From Clitoria ternatea (Eukaryota; Streptophyta; Magnoliopsida; Fabales; Fabaceae), in the NCBI GenBank assembly GCA_037962975.1, contig CM075669.1, positions 190,658,501 through 190,722,500 on the forward strand: 64,000 bases of DNA, written 5' to 3'. This document shows, piece by piece, positions 21,240 to 33,336 of this stretch (position 1 is its first letter; every line of letters starts with the position of its first letter). Below the pieces are notes generated by a model. That model was not told where the DNA came from. It saw nothing but the letters and a program-made list of their open reading frames with translations, and searched no databases. Position numbers and translations under genes: made by a program.

Positions 21240-22047
21240 ATTAGATTTAGCGACAGCAACCTTACATCACTAACCCACTAGATTTAAAAGGTTTCCACGT
21301 GTCTGAAGTAATGACGATGAATCCCCATCACTACCTTGAAAAAGCTAGCGACGCAAAAAGTCTGTTGTAACGATACTTAATTTGGCGACAACTTTAGTGA
21401 CAAATATCTTTATCTAGACTTAGCAATTGCTAATCTCTGTCTCTGACGTAACCAAATTAGTGACGAAGGAAGTTGTCGCTAACTTGACTAATCTAGAGAT
21501 TGAGATATCCATCACTGAAACCAACAATACTTAATTTAGCGACAATTACAATGACGTATCTTTTTATCTAGACTTAGCAATGGCACATTTCCGCCGCTAA
21601 GTTAGGTGCCAATAAAACGTTTGAAGGGAAACCAAAAAAATTAGAGGGAGGTAAAATGTAGCGATCGTTTCGGCGACAGAATATTGCAAACGTTAGTGAC
21701 GAAAAATTGTTAGTCACTAACTTGGTAGCTGTCAAGGGTTTTTTAGTAGTGGCAAAAATGGGTGCCCATCGCTAGCTTTGGCACCAAAAAAATTGGAGGG
21801 AAATTAAAAAAAAAATTAGAGGAAGGTAAATGTAGCAATCGTTTTGGCAACAACGCTTATTTAGTGACAACAACGGTGACGGAATATTGTAAACTTTAGC
21901 GATGGGGTTCTTGTTGGTTGTTGATGTGGTCACTAATTTCCTTTTGAAGGTCCATTTCAACACAAAGGTTGCTAATACAGTCTCTAAATAGCGACGACCT
22001 TTGTCGGCCACTGATTTTTGGTAGCAATCAAGGTTTTTTTAGTAGTG
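21240..22047. repeat. CACTA-type subterminal repeat array with two candidate termini
   Basis: Many dispersed copies in both orientations of ttagcgaca / agtgacg / gtcgctaac, interspersed with unique sequence. ttttttagtagtg ends at 21751 and again at 22047. Subterminal repeats are where CACTA transposases bind. Confidence 0.7.
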
Positions 22048-22059
22048 TTAATTGTTTCA

Positions 22060-22600
22060 TTGTATGAACTACAGTTATGTTAATAGTACGCGTATTCCAA
22101 ATTAGATGGTCCTTACATCTCCTTGACAAATGCTGGTAAGATTATCCAACAGAGATGGTTTGCCACTTTTTTGGTAAGTTTAACATTCCCCGTAGTTTCA
22201 TCTATCTTTTACATAATTATATACATATGTTTTTTACTTTGGAATTGTATTTTAATTTACAGCATGTCTATCAGTGGGAGGAGGGTATGACTGATGAGAT
22301 TAAGAGCTCTTTGCTGATAAGATTGGGAGGATCTTTCCCATGAAGACCTCCAAAATCATCAAGAGTACCATTTAGAAGATGAGGTAAAGAACGAACGTCC
22401 CTACTGGATCCTAGAGCCCTACTACAAAGTAATGCTTTAGAGGTAGGGAGATGCCAAGTTCTAGAAGGCCAGTGCTAGGAACAAGTCAAACAGACAGGTT
22501 GATGCTAGTGCCTCTATATACACTAAGGGTTCCATTTCAGTTGTAGAGCATAAAAAAAGATTTGTAAGTACACTTTATTAAATATGTGTATTAATTTAAT
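22060..22600 (+). pseudogene. Plant transposase (Ptta/En/Spm type), N-proximal fragments
   Basis: Recognisable pieces are QRWFATF near 22150, VYQWEEGMTDEIKSSLL from 22268, and after frame breaks an SISVVEHKK segment near 22530. These match the conserved core of the plant Ptta/En/Spm transposase family. At least one intron-like gap and several stops and frameshifts are present. Confidence 0.65.
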
Positions 22601-23390
22601 GACTTCAAAGCTTTTTCACTAACTATTTAGAACTTATGAATTGCAGAAGCAGAAAGAGCACTACAAGCCTTCGTTGTTTAAGGTAATGCAAATCACCAAA
22701 AAGAATAAAGCTGGTGATTTACAATTGTTTAAAGTTTCTTTAAAGATTTATGTTCGGTCCTAGAACCGGGGTCAAGAGTTGACCATCTTGACTGGTGTCC
22801 AGAGTCACCTCACTTGCTCTCAGTTTTACCCCACTCAGTGGAGTATGGTATTTTATACCTAGGTCCAGTGGGGATCCTAAGTTCTTCAAGTATAGGGTGA
22901 ATTTGGTGTTCAAGTTTGCACCGTAGTCAAGGAAACACACCGGAGGTGCACCTGCAAAAGATTTTCCGATGCTTAAGTCAGTACGGGTATTACAGGAAAT
23001 AAGCGTATTACGGAGGTAACTCCCAGATTAGTTTAGATCATTTCATAGTAATAAATGAGATGTATTTATAGGAAATACCTGAGTAGGAGAAGTGATTTGA
23101 CCCTTCTCCTAACTTACTGTGGCAACAGTGTTTGCAAGGACATGTTGCCCATACCGATTCTGACTCATTGTCTGACTGTCAGAGTGGGACCAAAGTCTTG
23201 ATCATAGGTCCGTAGTCATTCTGGTTTTTAGACTCCAGTTCTGATAGTTTAACCAAGTTACTTTTGGTAACCTTGATGATGTGGCTTCATTCAGTAGCAC
23301 CCCATCTATATGTTATGGAATCCGATTATCACCCTGGATCAATTTACAAATCAAATTACTTGTTTCATTTATCTTTTACATATACAAAAG
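22601..23390. other. Interrupted stretch within the CACTA remnant
   Basis: The transposase words QKEHYKPSLF occur near 22650. The remainder (about 22740-23390) interrupts the gene and matches nothing I recognise. It may be an intron or a further insertion. Confidence 0.4.
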
Positions 23391-23890
23391 ATGTATTTAG
23401 CCATGAGAGCTTAGAAAGAGACTGAGCTGATGGCCCAAACACCCAAGGGGAGTTACCTCCCACCTTTTCTTCTACCGACGATAATGCCATCTATTTAGAG
23501 GTTGTTGGCGGTGTCAACAATAAATGAAGGGTGTTTGGCCTTGGAGAGATTAGGACACAGATCGCCAAGATAGGGAAGGCCCCTGCCTCTTCCTTTGGTT
23601 TGTCAGTAGATGTTGTTCAGGTTATTCAGAACCTAAACAATAAGCTAGTAGAGGAGCGTCAGCAGAGGCAACTTTTGGAGGACCGAGTTAAGGTGGATCA
23701 CCAACGTTTTATAATAATGAAGTAGCGAACTGAGGAAGACCGATGAGAGACTCGTAGGCAACTAGTGCAGTAAAAGGATATGCTCCACCAGATGATGGAG
23801 ACTCTTGGGACTCGACTCACACATTTATCTGCTTCCTAGCTGCCCCCACCACCACAGGATCCCCCTAGTAGCCCCCACATTGACATGTTA
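23391..23890 (+). pseudogene. Plant transposase (Ptta/En/Spm type), C-terminal fragment
   Basis: Reads like the family C terminus: TPEGELPPTF, then YLEVVGGV, then GLGEIRTQI, followed by a coiled coil (LNNKLVEERQQRQLLEDRV) and a proline-rich end. In-frame stops occur near 23525, 23722, 23743 and 23773, most at positions where the family has Trp, Gln or Arg. Confidence 0.75.
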
Positions 23891-24179
23891 CATTTTTATG
23901 TTCATTTTTTTATTAACATATTTTTGTATTTATTTTTTATTGTTAGAGTTGTACATCTTTTTTGGACTAATTTTATTTCTTTTTATCTCATTCTCTTTTT
24001 TACATGCCTGTACTCAGAATTTGATAAATAATAAAAGTATTAACATAAAAAATCATATATAATTTTTTATATCTAAATATTTAATTCAACTTTATAAAAC
24101 ATATTCTATAGTTTTATACCAAAATATTAAATTTACATTATAAACAATAATACAATTTAAAAAAAACATTTTTTACTAT
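23891..24179. other. AT-rich 3' UTR-like stretch of the CACTA remnant
   Basis: T- then A-rich, no gene. Confidence 0.4.
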
Positions 24180-24732
24180 TAGTGATGGAAACATACCCTT
24201 ACTGAATACATCACTGTGCTAGCGACGAAATTAGGCTCCTTCGCTACTTGGTCGTAACATAACGACGACGAAAGTGACAAATTATGACCAACTACGTAGC
24301 TACAGCTTCAGTTTGTCATTGACTTGGATACCCAGTAGTGACGGTATTAGTGATGCGCTGTCGTCAACCCTATAGCTACACAGCTCTATGTGTCGCTACA
24401 TACGTTGTGTGTTAGCGACGACATCAGCGAAGACAGAACTATAATTTAACAGCTACAACTGCGATTCACCGCTATTTTAGGGCTGAAATAACGACAGACG
24501 TGATGACAAAGGGGACCACCATGTTGCCACCCTTCAACGACGATTGTAGCCCAATATGTCCGTTTCAAAGGTTACGATGGCGTACTTGTACCGTCGCTGA
24601 TGAGTTAGCGATGAGCCTTTCAGCGATGAAGGATTCCCATGGCTGTGTCCGTCACTGATACTAGTTAGCGATAGATTTCTCCTTGTTAACGACAGATTTG
24701 TTCCTTCGCTATATGGACTTTTTTTAGTAGTG
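24180..24732. repeat. Right subterminal array and terminus of the CACTA remnant
   Basis: Dense gcgacga / tcgctac / agcgatg words in both orientations, ending in ttttttagtagtg. TAC follows and is the candidate 3-bp target duplication. Confidence 0.75.
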
Positions 24733-25520
24733 TACTATTACTTATATTTGTTCTTTCTAATTCTCATAAAATTTTAGTAGTTTTAAAATAACAAATTATT
24801 CTTAAAAGTGATTACTTACACGAATGAAACTACGTAAGATATTTACAAAAAAAATATAAACATAATTCTATCAAACAAAATAACAATAAATAATAATATA
24901 GTTCATTGATTAATAATATGTTTTTAATTGTTGAAGTAGATAAAAAAAGATATTTTTAAATTTGACAACAAAGTAAAATAATATTACATTACTCAACTCA
25001 TAATGCTATTGTTAGGGATATCTCCAAATACGAGATATTTCCTTGAAATATTGACGATCAACGATATCGAACTTGTCTATGAGACTTTTAAAGATAATTG
25101 AGAACTAGAAAAACATAATAAATTTGACATGATTATTAAAAAAAAGGACATTACAACTATAAGTCATTTGTTATGCATATGTTATGAAATAAAAAAGAAT
25201 ATGATTTAAATAATTGTTGGATCTTCTATTTCTTTTAAAAATATAACAACATACATTATATTTTATAATATTACTTCTATTTTTTTACTATAGCATTATT
25301 ATATAATTACTATTATAATTACTTTTTATTTTATTATTTTAATTAGTTTCACCTTGTAGGTGCATCTTTTGTTCAACTTTAATTCATGTAAAATAATAAA
25401 TTAATAGCTAACCGAGCATATGAATCAAATTATTGGTTAGAAATGTAAGTAATAGTACCAAGTACCTATAACTACTCTTTTAACATTTGATTTTATTCTT
25501 AAATCTACCAATTAGTAATA
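24733..25520. other. AT-rich host sequence left of element B
   Basis: No gene seen. Very AT-rich, many short homopolymer runs. Confidence 0.6.
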
Positions 25521-25525
25521 GATAT

Positions 25526-25691
25526 TATTCCCCCCAGGAATTAGGAAGGGGACCCCACGATGCTCCACTAAGTCCTCTGTTGATTAAGGGAATGATCATG
25601 TGTATTTTCGTCATAGCTTAGTGGGCTTAGGCTGGTTTTCCCAGGGTCAACCCTCATATAAATAAGACTTGTGTATGTACTTGTAAGCTAA
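25526..25691 (+). repeat. 5' LTR of element B, partly deleted
   Basis: Starts TATTCCCCCC directly after TSD GATAT and matches the 3' LTR to gtaagcta at ~25690. The last ~90 bp of the 3' LTR (agagttttt...gaaca) are missing here. The terminal TG of a typical LTR is TA in both copies. CATATAAATAAG near 25656 is a likely TATA box. Confidence 0.75.
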
Positions 25692-25709
25692 TAAGCCCAC
25701 TGTGGGGCC
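25692..25709 (+). other. Degraded primer-binding site of element B
   Basis: cccactgtggggcc resembles the second half of the PBS of Tat elements of the type with ccaccgtggggcc. The TGG start is not preserved. Confidence 0.4.
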
Positions 25710-25763
25710 TAGTAAAACGTATCCTACACCTTAACTTTCAAACCTTAACCCTAGGAGGCAGCA

Positions 25764-26800
25764 ATGGTGAACACACACAACACCCACAAGGAAGAAGACA
25801 TTGGACGTCAACAGGAGCCCAACTACGACGATCAGATACAACAACTCAAGAACATAGTGGAAACCCTACAGCATACTGTGGCTAACTTGTAGTAGGAGAA
25901 TGCGGAACTCTGGGGGCGACGAGGAGTGAAGCGTGAGGCCTCAAGCCAAAACGATACTCGATCTACCCAACACAAAACCGATGGCTACGCTTCCTATCAG
26001 ACGTAGGGAACAACGAGATATGAGCCTGAACTTCCTTTTGCCACCATCTATTTGTTTAATAAATTATAGACGCTCTGACCCCTTGAATTACAAACCTTTG
26101 TCTATGGAGAAGTACGACGGCAGAGGAGACCTCAAAGAGCACCTCACCATGTTCACAACCACCATTCTAATCACCAGGGCATCAAACTCCCTCTTCTGCA
26201 GAACTTTCCCCACTACGCTGACTAAATTAGCACTCTGTTGGTTCTCTCACCTCCTCCAGAAGAGCATCATCAATTTTTCAGATCTCACCAAAAAATTCAT
26301 TAGTTAGTTTGCCACCAGCTGAGTGGTACAACAAACTTCACAAAGCCTATGAACCTGCGCCAACTCCCGGGTGAGATGCTAAAGCAGTCCATGGCTCGAT
26401 TTTTCAAGCAGGTCATCCAAATCCGAGACCTTAGCTCTGAGGCAGCATTGCACGCCATACAGACTAGTCTTCGCCCGAGTAAGTTTTTTGTTTCCCTGGC
26501 TAAAAATCCACCCCTGGATATGGATGACTTTCACACAAGGGCCTCTCAGTACATCAGCATGGAAGAGTAGGAAGCGGACTGAGTGGACCGAGTAGGTCTC
26601 TCTGGTCGAGTCAATCATTGATCCAATCAAAGGAAAAGAAATCCTAAATAGGGTCGAGACAAGCGTACTCACACTTACACTTCTCCCAAGTACACTAACT
26701 TCAAACCACTGAACAACCATTGCGACAGGATTATGCATGAAGTCTACAATACTGGCCTCCTTGACCTTCCTCCCCGGGAGAGGGACCCAAGGGGTTGGAT
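25764..26800 (+). pseudogene. gag: gag remnant of element B
   Basis: Likely start ATG at 25764, followed by a short coiled coil that hits a TAG near 25890. Later fragments read YDGRGDLKEHLTMFTTT and LCWFSHLLQKSIINFSDL, then, after a frameshift near 26305, LPGEMLKQSMARFFKQV and FFVSLAKNPPLDMDDF. These are gag core landmarks of non-Ogre Tat elements. No zinc knuckle is recognised. Confidence 0.8.
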
Positions 26801-27129
26801 AAGTCCAAGTTTATGAGATCTATCAAGCGCACATACATGGGACAGATGAGTGTCACTCTCTCTGAAACCAGATAGAGCATTTAATTTGCTAGGGGCACTT
26901 GGCCAGATTCGTCGCCTAGAGGGATGCTAGGTCAAAGGAGGAAAACCAGAAGAGAAAGCGGGAACGCCCCGATCAAGTGGAGCTTCAAACTCGGGACCGC
27001 TCACAAGTACCCTGCTCTCAGCCCCCGAGACCCGAAGACGGTAGAAAGGATAAAAGGTGAGTTATTCATACAATTTCAAGAGGATTCCCAGGTGCACGGG
27101 CACACTGACCACAACGGGCAGGGTAGATC

Positions 27130-27735
27130 AACTTACTATAGGAAGGCTCGAACTCAGTAGTCATAACTTTTGACAGGTCAGACTTCCCAGAAGGTGGTCC
27201 TAACAAAGACGAGCTGATGGTGGTCACTATAGGAGTTACGGACTTTGTGGTGGAGCGAGTACTTGTAGACCAAGGAAGCTCCGTGGACATTTTACACTGG
27301 AAAACATATCAGAAAATGGGTCTCCCCCTTCGCTTATTGAAAGGGTACGATGGAACTTTACTCAGTTTTTCTGGTGATTCTATGCAGGTTCTAGGGTTCA
27401 TTGACTTGAGAACCACTTTCAGGATGGGAAGGGACAGTCGAGCCATTATGGTTAAGTTCTTGGTCGTCAATTTTCCCAGCTCCTACAACGCACTGCTGGG
27501 GCAACCATCTCTCAATGCCTTGGGCACAATGGTTTCCACTATGTATTTGACTATGAAGTTCCCCCTCGATGATGGAAGAATTGGAGTCATCAGAGTAGAC
27601 CTGGAGATAGCACAGGAATGCTACTATGAGAGCCTCCGCCCCAAGGAGACTTTCATAATGATGAAGATATTAAGACGAGGTTTGATCCTCGTGACGACAA
27701 GCACTTTGAGAGACCCCAGCCAGTGGAATCCCTGA
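27130..27735 (+). pseudogene. pro: Aspartic protease domain of element B
   Basis: Open from ~27217 to 27735. The active site is VLVDQGSSVDIL and the second conserved motif is YNALLGQPSLNALGTMVST. The domain itself is intact, but flanking gag and RT frames are broken, so it is not translated as a polyprotein. Confidence 0.85.
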
Positions 27736-27819
27736 AGCTTGTTCAAGTCGGCCCCAACGCGAGCTAATTCACACGGATTAGTGTGATACTTCACCCGAAT
27801 CTTAAGGAAGTTCTCATCA

Positions 27820-29130
27820 AACTATTAAGGACCAATAGAGATCTATTTTCCTAAAGTCCTACTGATATGCCCGGCATTGATCCCTCTATAATCTACCATT
27901 CACTCAACATCAAATCGGACGCTAAGCCTGTGTCCCAGAAACCTAAAAAGATAGGCCCTGAACAGAGAAGCGTAGTCAAGGAGGAAACAGACAAACTCGT
28001 GTCCATAAACTTCATTAAAGAAGTCAAGTACCTAACCTGACTATCCAATGTTGTCATGGTTAAAAAGTCAAGTGGCAAGTGACGGATGTGTGTTGACTTC
28101 ACCGACCTAAATAAGGTATGCCCTAAGGATCCCTATCCTTTACCTAGTATTGATCATTTGGTAGATGATACTTTAGGTTACATAATTTTGAGCTTCATAG
28201 ACAGATACTCGAGCTACAACCAAATCTGCATGGATCCTAAAGACGAGGAAAAATAGCTTTCATTATAGGCAGGGTAAATTTTTGTTACCGAGTGATGCCT
28301 CTCACTTGAAGAACGCAGGGCCCACCTATCAAAGGTTGGTCAACAAAATCTTCGCCAAACAGATTGGCAGAAACATGGAGGTATACGTGGATGACATGGT
28401 CGTCAAGACCAAGTAGGCAGAATTGTATTTCCAGGATCTGGAAGAGACATTCGTCGAGCTGTGTAAACACAATATGTGCCTACACCTTGAGAAGTATTCT
28501 TTTGGGGTCCAAGGTGGGAAGTTCATAGGGTACATGTTCACCCATTGGGGCATTGAAGCTAACCTAGATCAGTGTTGAGACATATTGGAGATGTGAAGTC
28601 CTCAAAATGTTAAGAAGGTCCAGTGCCTCACCGGCCGGATCACTACTCTATCTCGGTTTCTCTCAAAATTTGTAGAAAAATCCAAGCCTTTCTACAAAGT
28701 GTTAAAGAAAACAAACTCGTTTGAATGGAACTCAGATGCGGAAAGGCATTCTAAGATTTGAAAGTTTATCTGGCATCCCCACCGATACTGACACGACCGG
28801 ACACAAGGTTGAAATTAGTCCTTTATCATTTTGTCAGGGCCGATGCAGTCAGTTCAGTCTTAGTCCAAGAAAACGGTCTGATCTAGAGGCCAGTATACTT
28901 TACCAGCAAAACATTGCAGGGGCAGTGGCACGGTACTAGAAGGTAAAAAAGTTCGCATATAGCCTCGTCGTGGCTGCGCGTCGACTCTGACCTTACTTTT
29001 ATAACCACTAGGTTATGGTGAGAATCAATCAACTGCTTGGTAAGATCCTTCAAAAGCCTGAGCTCGCAGGGAGGATGGTTGCGTGGGCAATTGAATTATC
29101 CGAGTACGCATCTGATACGAGGCTAGGGGT
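27820..29130 (+). pseudogene. pol: Reverse transcriptase and connection RNase H of element B
   Basis: Landmarks: KVCPKDPYPLPSIDHLVDD near 28110, FIDRYSSYNQICMDP near 28195, and the catalytic YVDDMVVK at about 28382-28405. The RNase H segment to ~29110 is badly broken. TAG/TGA stops occur at 28255, 28417 and 28576, among others. Confidence 0.85.
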
Positions 29131-29145
29131 CCTATCAAGGCCCAG

Positions 29146-29755
29146 GTGCTGGTAGATTTTTTGGTAGAACTCGGAGATGATAGAGATGGTTACGATGCAG
29201 CATACAGCCTATGGACCCTCTCTGTGGACGGGTCCTCCAATATGAAAGGAAGTGGATCAGGCGTCATACTTGAATCTCCCACAAGGTTAGTTGTTGAAGA
29301 GTCACTCAGGTTCATGTTCAAGACTAGCAACAACTAAGCGGAATACAAAGATCTCATCATCAGGCTTCGAATAGCTCTAGACTTGGGAACTCAGTGTGTA
29401 CAAGCAAACACCGACTCACAGTTGGTAGCCAGGCAGGTAGAAGGGTTGTACCAGCCAAAGTACCTAACTTTGACAAAGTACTTGACAAGGGTAAACGAGC
29501 TAGCAGGAGAACTTAAACATTTTCGGATAGCCCATGTTCCATGGATAATGAATGAACGTGTCAACCTGCTCTCCAAATTAGCCAGCACAGTTAAAGCAGA
29601 AAATCTCAAAACAATTATCCAAGTCATTCTAGAAGAACCCATGATACAGAAGATCCAACAAAAGCTCCAAATAAATAAAGCACCGACCAGAAACACATGG
29701 ATGACCCTAATCACAGATTTCCTCTGCCAGCGGATCCTTCTAAAAGACCATTAAC
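29146..29755 (+). pseudogene. Archaeal-type RNase H of element B
   Basis: WTLSVDGSSNMKGSGSGVIL opens the domain, NTDSQLVARQVEG follows, then FRIAHVPWIMNERVNLLS near the end. This second RNase H marks the Tat lineage. One TAA interrupts it near 29335. Confidence 0.85.
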
Positions 29756-29759
29756 AAGC

Positions 29760-30641
29760 CAAAAAGCTACAGGTACAAGCATCTAATTATACTTTACTGG
29801 ACAGACAACTCTACAAGAGAGCTTTCATCATCCCACTCTTGAAATGTCTCAACAAGGACCAAGCAGACTATGTGATACAAGAGCTCTACTCAGGAATCTG
29901 CGGCCTTCATGGGGGAGTCCGCCCTCTGGCGGCTCGGGTCCTCCAGGTAGGATATTTTTGGCCAACCCTATGGGTCGACTGCTTTAAGTTTATTAAGAAG
30001 TGTGACCTGTGTTAGCAAAATGCAAATCGAATCCATAGTCATCCCGAGCCTCTGCATGGAATTCTGGCCCCGTGGCCCTTCAACACTTGGGGATGGATAT
30101 CTTGGGGCTGTTCCCCCCCGGGAAAGGCCAAGTCAAGTTCCTCCTTGTGGCAATTGACTTCTTTACTAAATGGATCGAGGCAGAAACCCTTTCAACCATC
30201 ACCGCAACTAAGGTCCAGACTTTCACCTGGAAGCACAGAATCTACTGACACAGACTCCCTCACACAATCATCTCAGACAATGATCGGCAATTCATAAACA
30301 AAGGCTTAGTTGAATTCTGTTGGAACATGGGCATTAAGCAAAAGTTCTCCTTTGTAGAACACCCGTAAACCAATGGCCAAGCCGAGGCAGCCAACAAAGT
30401 AATTCTCCAAGAGCTCAAAAAAAGGCTTGGACAAGCTAAAGGAAGATGGGAGGAAGAGTTGCCCAAAGCTTTATGGGCATATCACACAACTCCACACTCA
30501 TTAACCCACGAGACCCCATTCCGACTCACGTACGGGGCCGACGCCATGATACTATTCGAGCTAGGGGAACCATCCCTCCGACGTCTCACCTACGATGAAG
30601 ACGCGAGTAACGAAGAAAGGTGCGAAGACTTTGATAAGTCT
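29760..30641 (+). pseudogene. Integrase of element B, first part
   Basis: Zinc region near 29880-30020 (ELYSGICGLHGG, then a CD.C.QNA-like end with a TAG). The catalytic core has LLVAIDFFTKWIEAE near 30150, ISDNDRQF near 30270 and NGQAEAANK near 30375. The frame is cut at 30641 by a solo LTR and resumes at ~32169. Confidence 0.85.
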
Positions 30642-32167
30642 TGAAAAGACTTATTTATTAGCATTATTTTCAATTGTATTTTAATAATTTAACTAGAAAA
30701 ATAATTATTATTTTACTTATTTAGTAAATATTTAGTATTCTTAGCAATTTAGTTAAATAATAATTTAGTTTATTATTTTTAAGTAAATTATTAATTATTT
30801 ATTAAATTAAGTGGTTTAATAAAAAAGGAAAAAATGCAAGTGATGTCAATAAGTCATCTAGTGTAGGCACACCTAAAACCAACGTACCCACGCCTATTGA
30901 CCTTGATCCAAATAGCAACCAAGCGTGCCAACGTTCCCAGCATCAACATGCGTACACGTACCAGAAACTCAACAGCGTACCCACGCCAGTTCCAGTGCCC
31001 ATACGCTCAGGGCTCACCAAGCATCAGACCAACTAACAACAACTAAACGTGCCAATGTTGGAACCCCAACGTACCTACACGCGTCAGTGTTTCACTATCA
31101 GACCTGATCCCCAGAGTACCAGCGTGACCACACTGGTACCAACATGCCTATATTGGTACCTACGCCCAAGTTTGGTGTGGTTACTCCAGCTGACTGGTTC
31201 ACCTAAGTTCCATTTTTATTCCAGATTTTATAATGGTGTGTTTTACTAATTTAAGTTAGTTATTTATCTTGTACATTTTTATTAATTATTTTTTCTATAA
31301 TTAGGTTTTAGTTAAGCCTAGGAAAACTATATATAGCTTGATTGTAAAGGCTTATGTAACTAACTCAGAGCTAATTTTATATCTAACACTTATTCTCAGA
31401 TTTTTTCTCTTCTCTCTAGACCTTCTCTCTCTAAATTCTCTCATCCCTAACCTCATCCTCTATGTCCAATTTCATCCTCCTCCATAAGTGCTTAATTCCC
31501 AAGGATTGGGATTAATTGAAGCTGCAACCAAGATGAGATTCAAGTGGCTAAAGTTAAGGAATCACTTTAAGCAAGTTCTGAACAGAGGAAGTGTTGGATT
31601 TTACACCTCTTGGTTTGGGAAATCCAAGGCTCATTCAGAGGCAATCACTAGAGAGGAATCATGGTGAGAGCTTCAGATTGCACTTCTTAACCTAGTTGCT
31701 TCATGCCTAAGGAATTAGGTGAATAGCTAGGGTTCCTTTTAATTTCATAATTGGATTTGACATGATCTGATACCTAATGAATTAGGATTGCTTTATATTG
31801 AATTAGTAATAATTACCTAAGGAATTAAGAGTTATTCATCTATAAGATTGAACCATGCTTTAATTGAATCCAAAGCTGCTGTCATTAGAATTTAAGTGAA
31901 GTTATGTGTTGAGATCAATTCTAATCTTCATCTTTAGTTTAGATTACTTGCTGACCTAATTCTACTCATGACACTACTATATGAAAATTCACAAAAACAA
32001 TACAAAATTCAAGAAACTGCAAAACTTAATTGACTTGTTGTGAGGTTCAGCTAAAAACTCTTCAAGATTATGGTACTTAACATAATCCCCATGGGAACAA
32101 TCAAATATACTCAATTTTAACGATTTGTACGCTTGCCAAGATTTTCATCATCTGATGAGAATGCATC
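30642..32167 (+). mobile_element. Solo LTR (~1.53 kb) inserted in the integrase gene of element B
   Basis: Starts TGAAAAGACTT and ends ...GAATGCATC(A). AGTCT flanks both sides (30637-30641 and 32168-32172); read with a CA end, the shared target is GTCT. Integrase homology stops exactly at the left edge and resumes at the right edge. It has a plus-strand TATATATAGC at ~31328, then a CT-rich stretch, and the tail has a ccccatgggaacaatc phrase typical of plant LTR U5 ends. No coding capacity. Superfamily not assigned. Confidence 0.75.
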
Positions 32168-32168
32168 A

Positions 32169-32475
32169 GTCTTGGACCTCAGCTTAGAACAGTGTGATTT
32201 TGCATATGTTAAGATCCAAGCAGCCAAGCAAAAATCCACCCTGCGTTGGAACTTCTTACTTTGACCCCGACCATTTTGAATAGAAGATTTAGTCTTACGC
32301 ATCACAAACAACAACCGAAGGCCGCAAGAAGAAGGAAAATTCACCGCCATCTGGGATGGCCCATACCGGGTCAAGGAAGTTATCAGGAAAGGTGCTTACC
32401 GACTAGAAGAACTATAAGGAAAAGAAATTCCAAGGACATGGAGTGCCACTCACTTGAATTTTTTTACAGTTGATC
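32169..32475 (+). pseudogene. Integrase C terminus of element B
   Basis: Resumes with FAYVKIQAAKQKS near 32205, EDLVLR near 32287, then GKFTAIWDGPYRVKEVI near 32337 and THLNFFTVDQ near 32450. Two stops upstream of EDLVLR are TGA, one where CGA (Arg) is expected, plus a TAA near 32414. Confidence 0.85.
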
Positions 32476-32628
32476 AATGTACACAAGGGAACTCTTTTTC
32501 CTACCCAGGAGGTTTTTTTCCCACGGGGTTTTTCTCTCGGAAGGTTTTAACGAGGCCCCCATTTTCCAATAAAAGTTTTGAATATTCAGCTAAGAAAGTC
32601 AGAGTTAGCTACTAGTACAAAAGTCCGA

Positions 32629-33130
32629 GCGAGGAACGCCCCTCGACAATATGATTTGAAACTTAAAATTATGTTTAAGTACAAAAAGTTTGAGCGAGGA
32701 ACGCCCCTCAGCAATACGTTGAAACTTAAAATTATGTTTAAGTACCAAAAGTCTGAGCGAGGAACGCCCCTCGACAATACGACTTGAAACTTAAAATTAC
32801 TTTTAAGTATGAAAAGTCCAAGCGAGGAACTCCCCTCGGCAATATGATTTGAAACTTAAAATTACGTTTAAGTATGAAAAGTCCGAGCGAGGAACGACCC
32901 TTCGCAATACGATTTGAAACTTAAAATTACGTTTAAGTACGAAAAGTCCAAGCGAGGAATGCCCCTCGACAGTACTATTTAAAACTTAAAATTACGAAAA
33001 GTCTAAGCGAGGAACGACCCTTGGCAATACGACTTGAAAACTTAACATTATGTTTAAGTATGAAAAGTCTGAGCGAGGAACGCTGCCTCAGTAGTCCGAT
33101 TATTCGAAAAGATTAAAATTACAAAAATTT
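32629..33130 (+). repeat. Tandem array, ~65-bp unit, eight copies, downstream of pol in element B
   Basis: gcgaggaac recurs at about 32629, 32693, 32757, 32822, 32887, 32952, 33007 and 33072. Each unit contains gcgaggaacgcccctcg (a short inverted repeat) and gaaacttaaaattacgtttaagta. It lies between the pol end and the antisense ORF, the same place as the 70-bp array of element A, but the sequence is unrelated. Confidence 0.95.
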
Positions 33131-33336
33131 ATTGTTAAGCTGAAAGAACCTGGGTGTGAACGGTCACTCTAGAACGCAACCTAGAAATTTTCGTATACGT
33201 TCAAAATATGTGAAGATAAAGGGAGGATTTCATTAAATTAAAAGACATATTCTTCTACGTTAAAGACAAGTAAAAGAAAAACAATGCATAAAAGTCACTG
33301 GGGACCAGCACCGACAAATTCCTTTTGTCCCTCAGG
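33131..33336. other. Spacer between tandem array and antisense ORF of element B
   Basis: No gene seen. Confidence 0.5.

Larger units (their letters stand above)
21191..24732 (+). mobile_element. Decayed CACTA (En/Spm) transposon remnant
   Basis: Two arrays of the subterminal words agcgac / gtcgct flank a decayed Ptta/En-Spm-type transposase gene. The right end is a CACTA-type terminus, ttttttagtagtg, ending at 24732. Similar termini end at 22047 and 21751, so at least one smaller related element seems nested or duplicated. A clear left CACTAC end was not found, so the start given is the left edge of the recognisable subterminal sequence. Confidence 0.72.

Noticed and set aside
22740..22940. 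66-codon minus-strand frame inside the CACTA remnant
   Set aside because: No recognised domain and short; could be an insertion but not a supported gene.
32629..33130. Regular direct repeats with spacers resembling a CRISPR array
   Set aside because: The whole 65-bp unit is repeated, spacers are not unique, and the setting is a plant retrotransposon.
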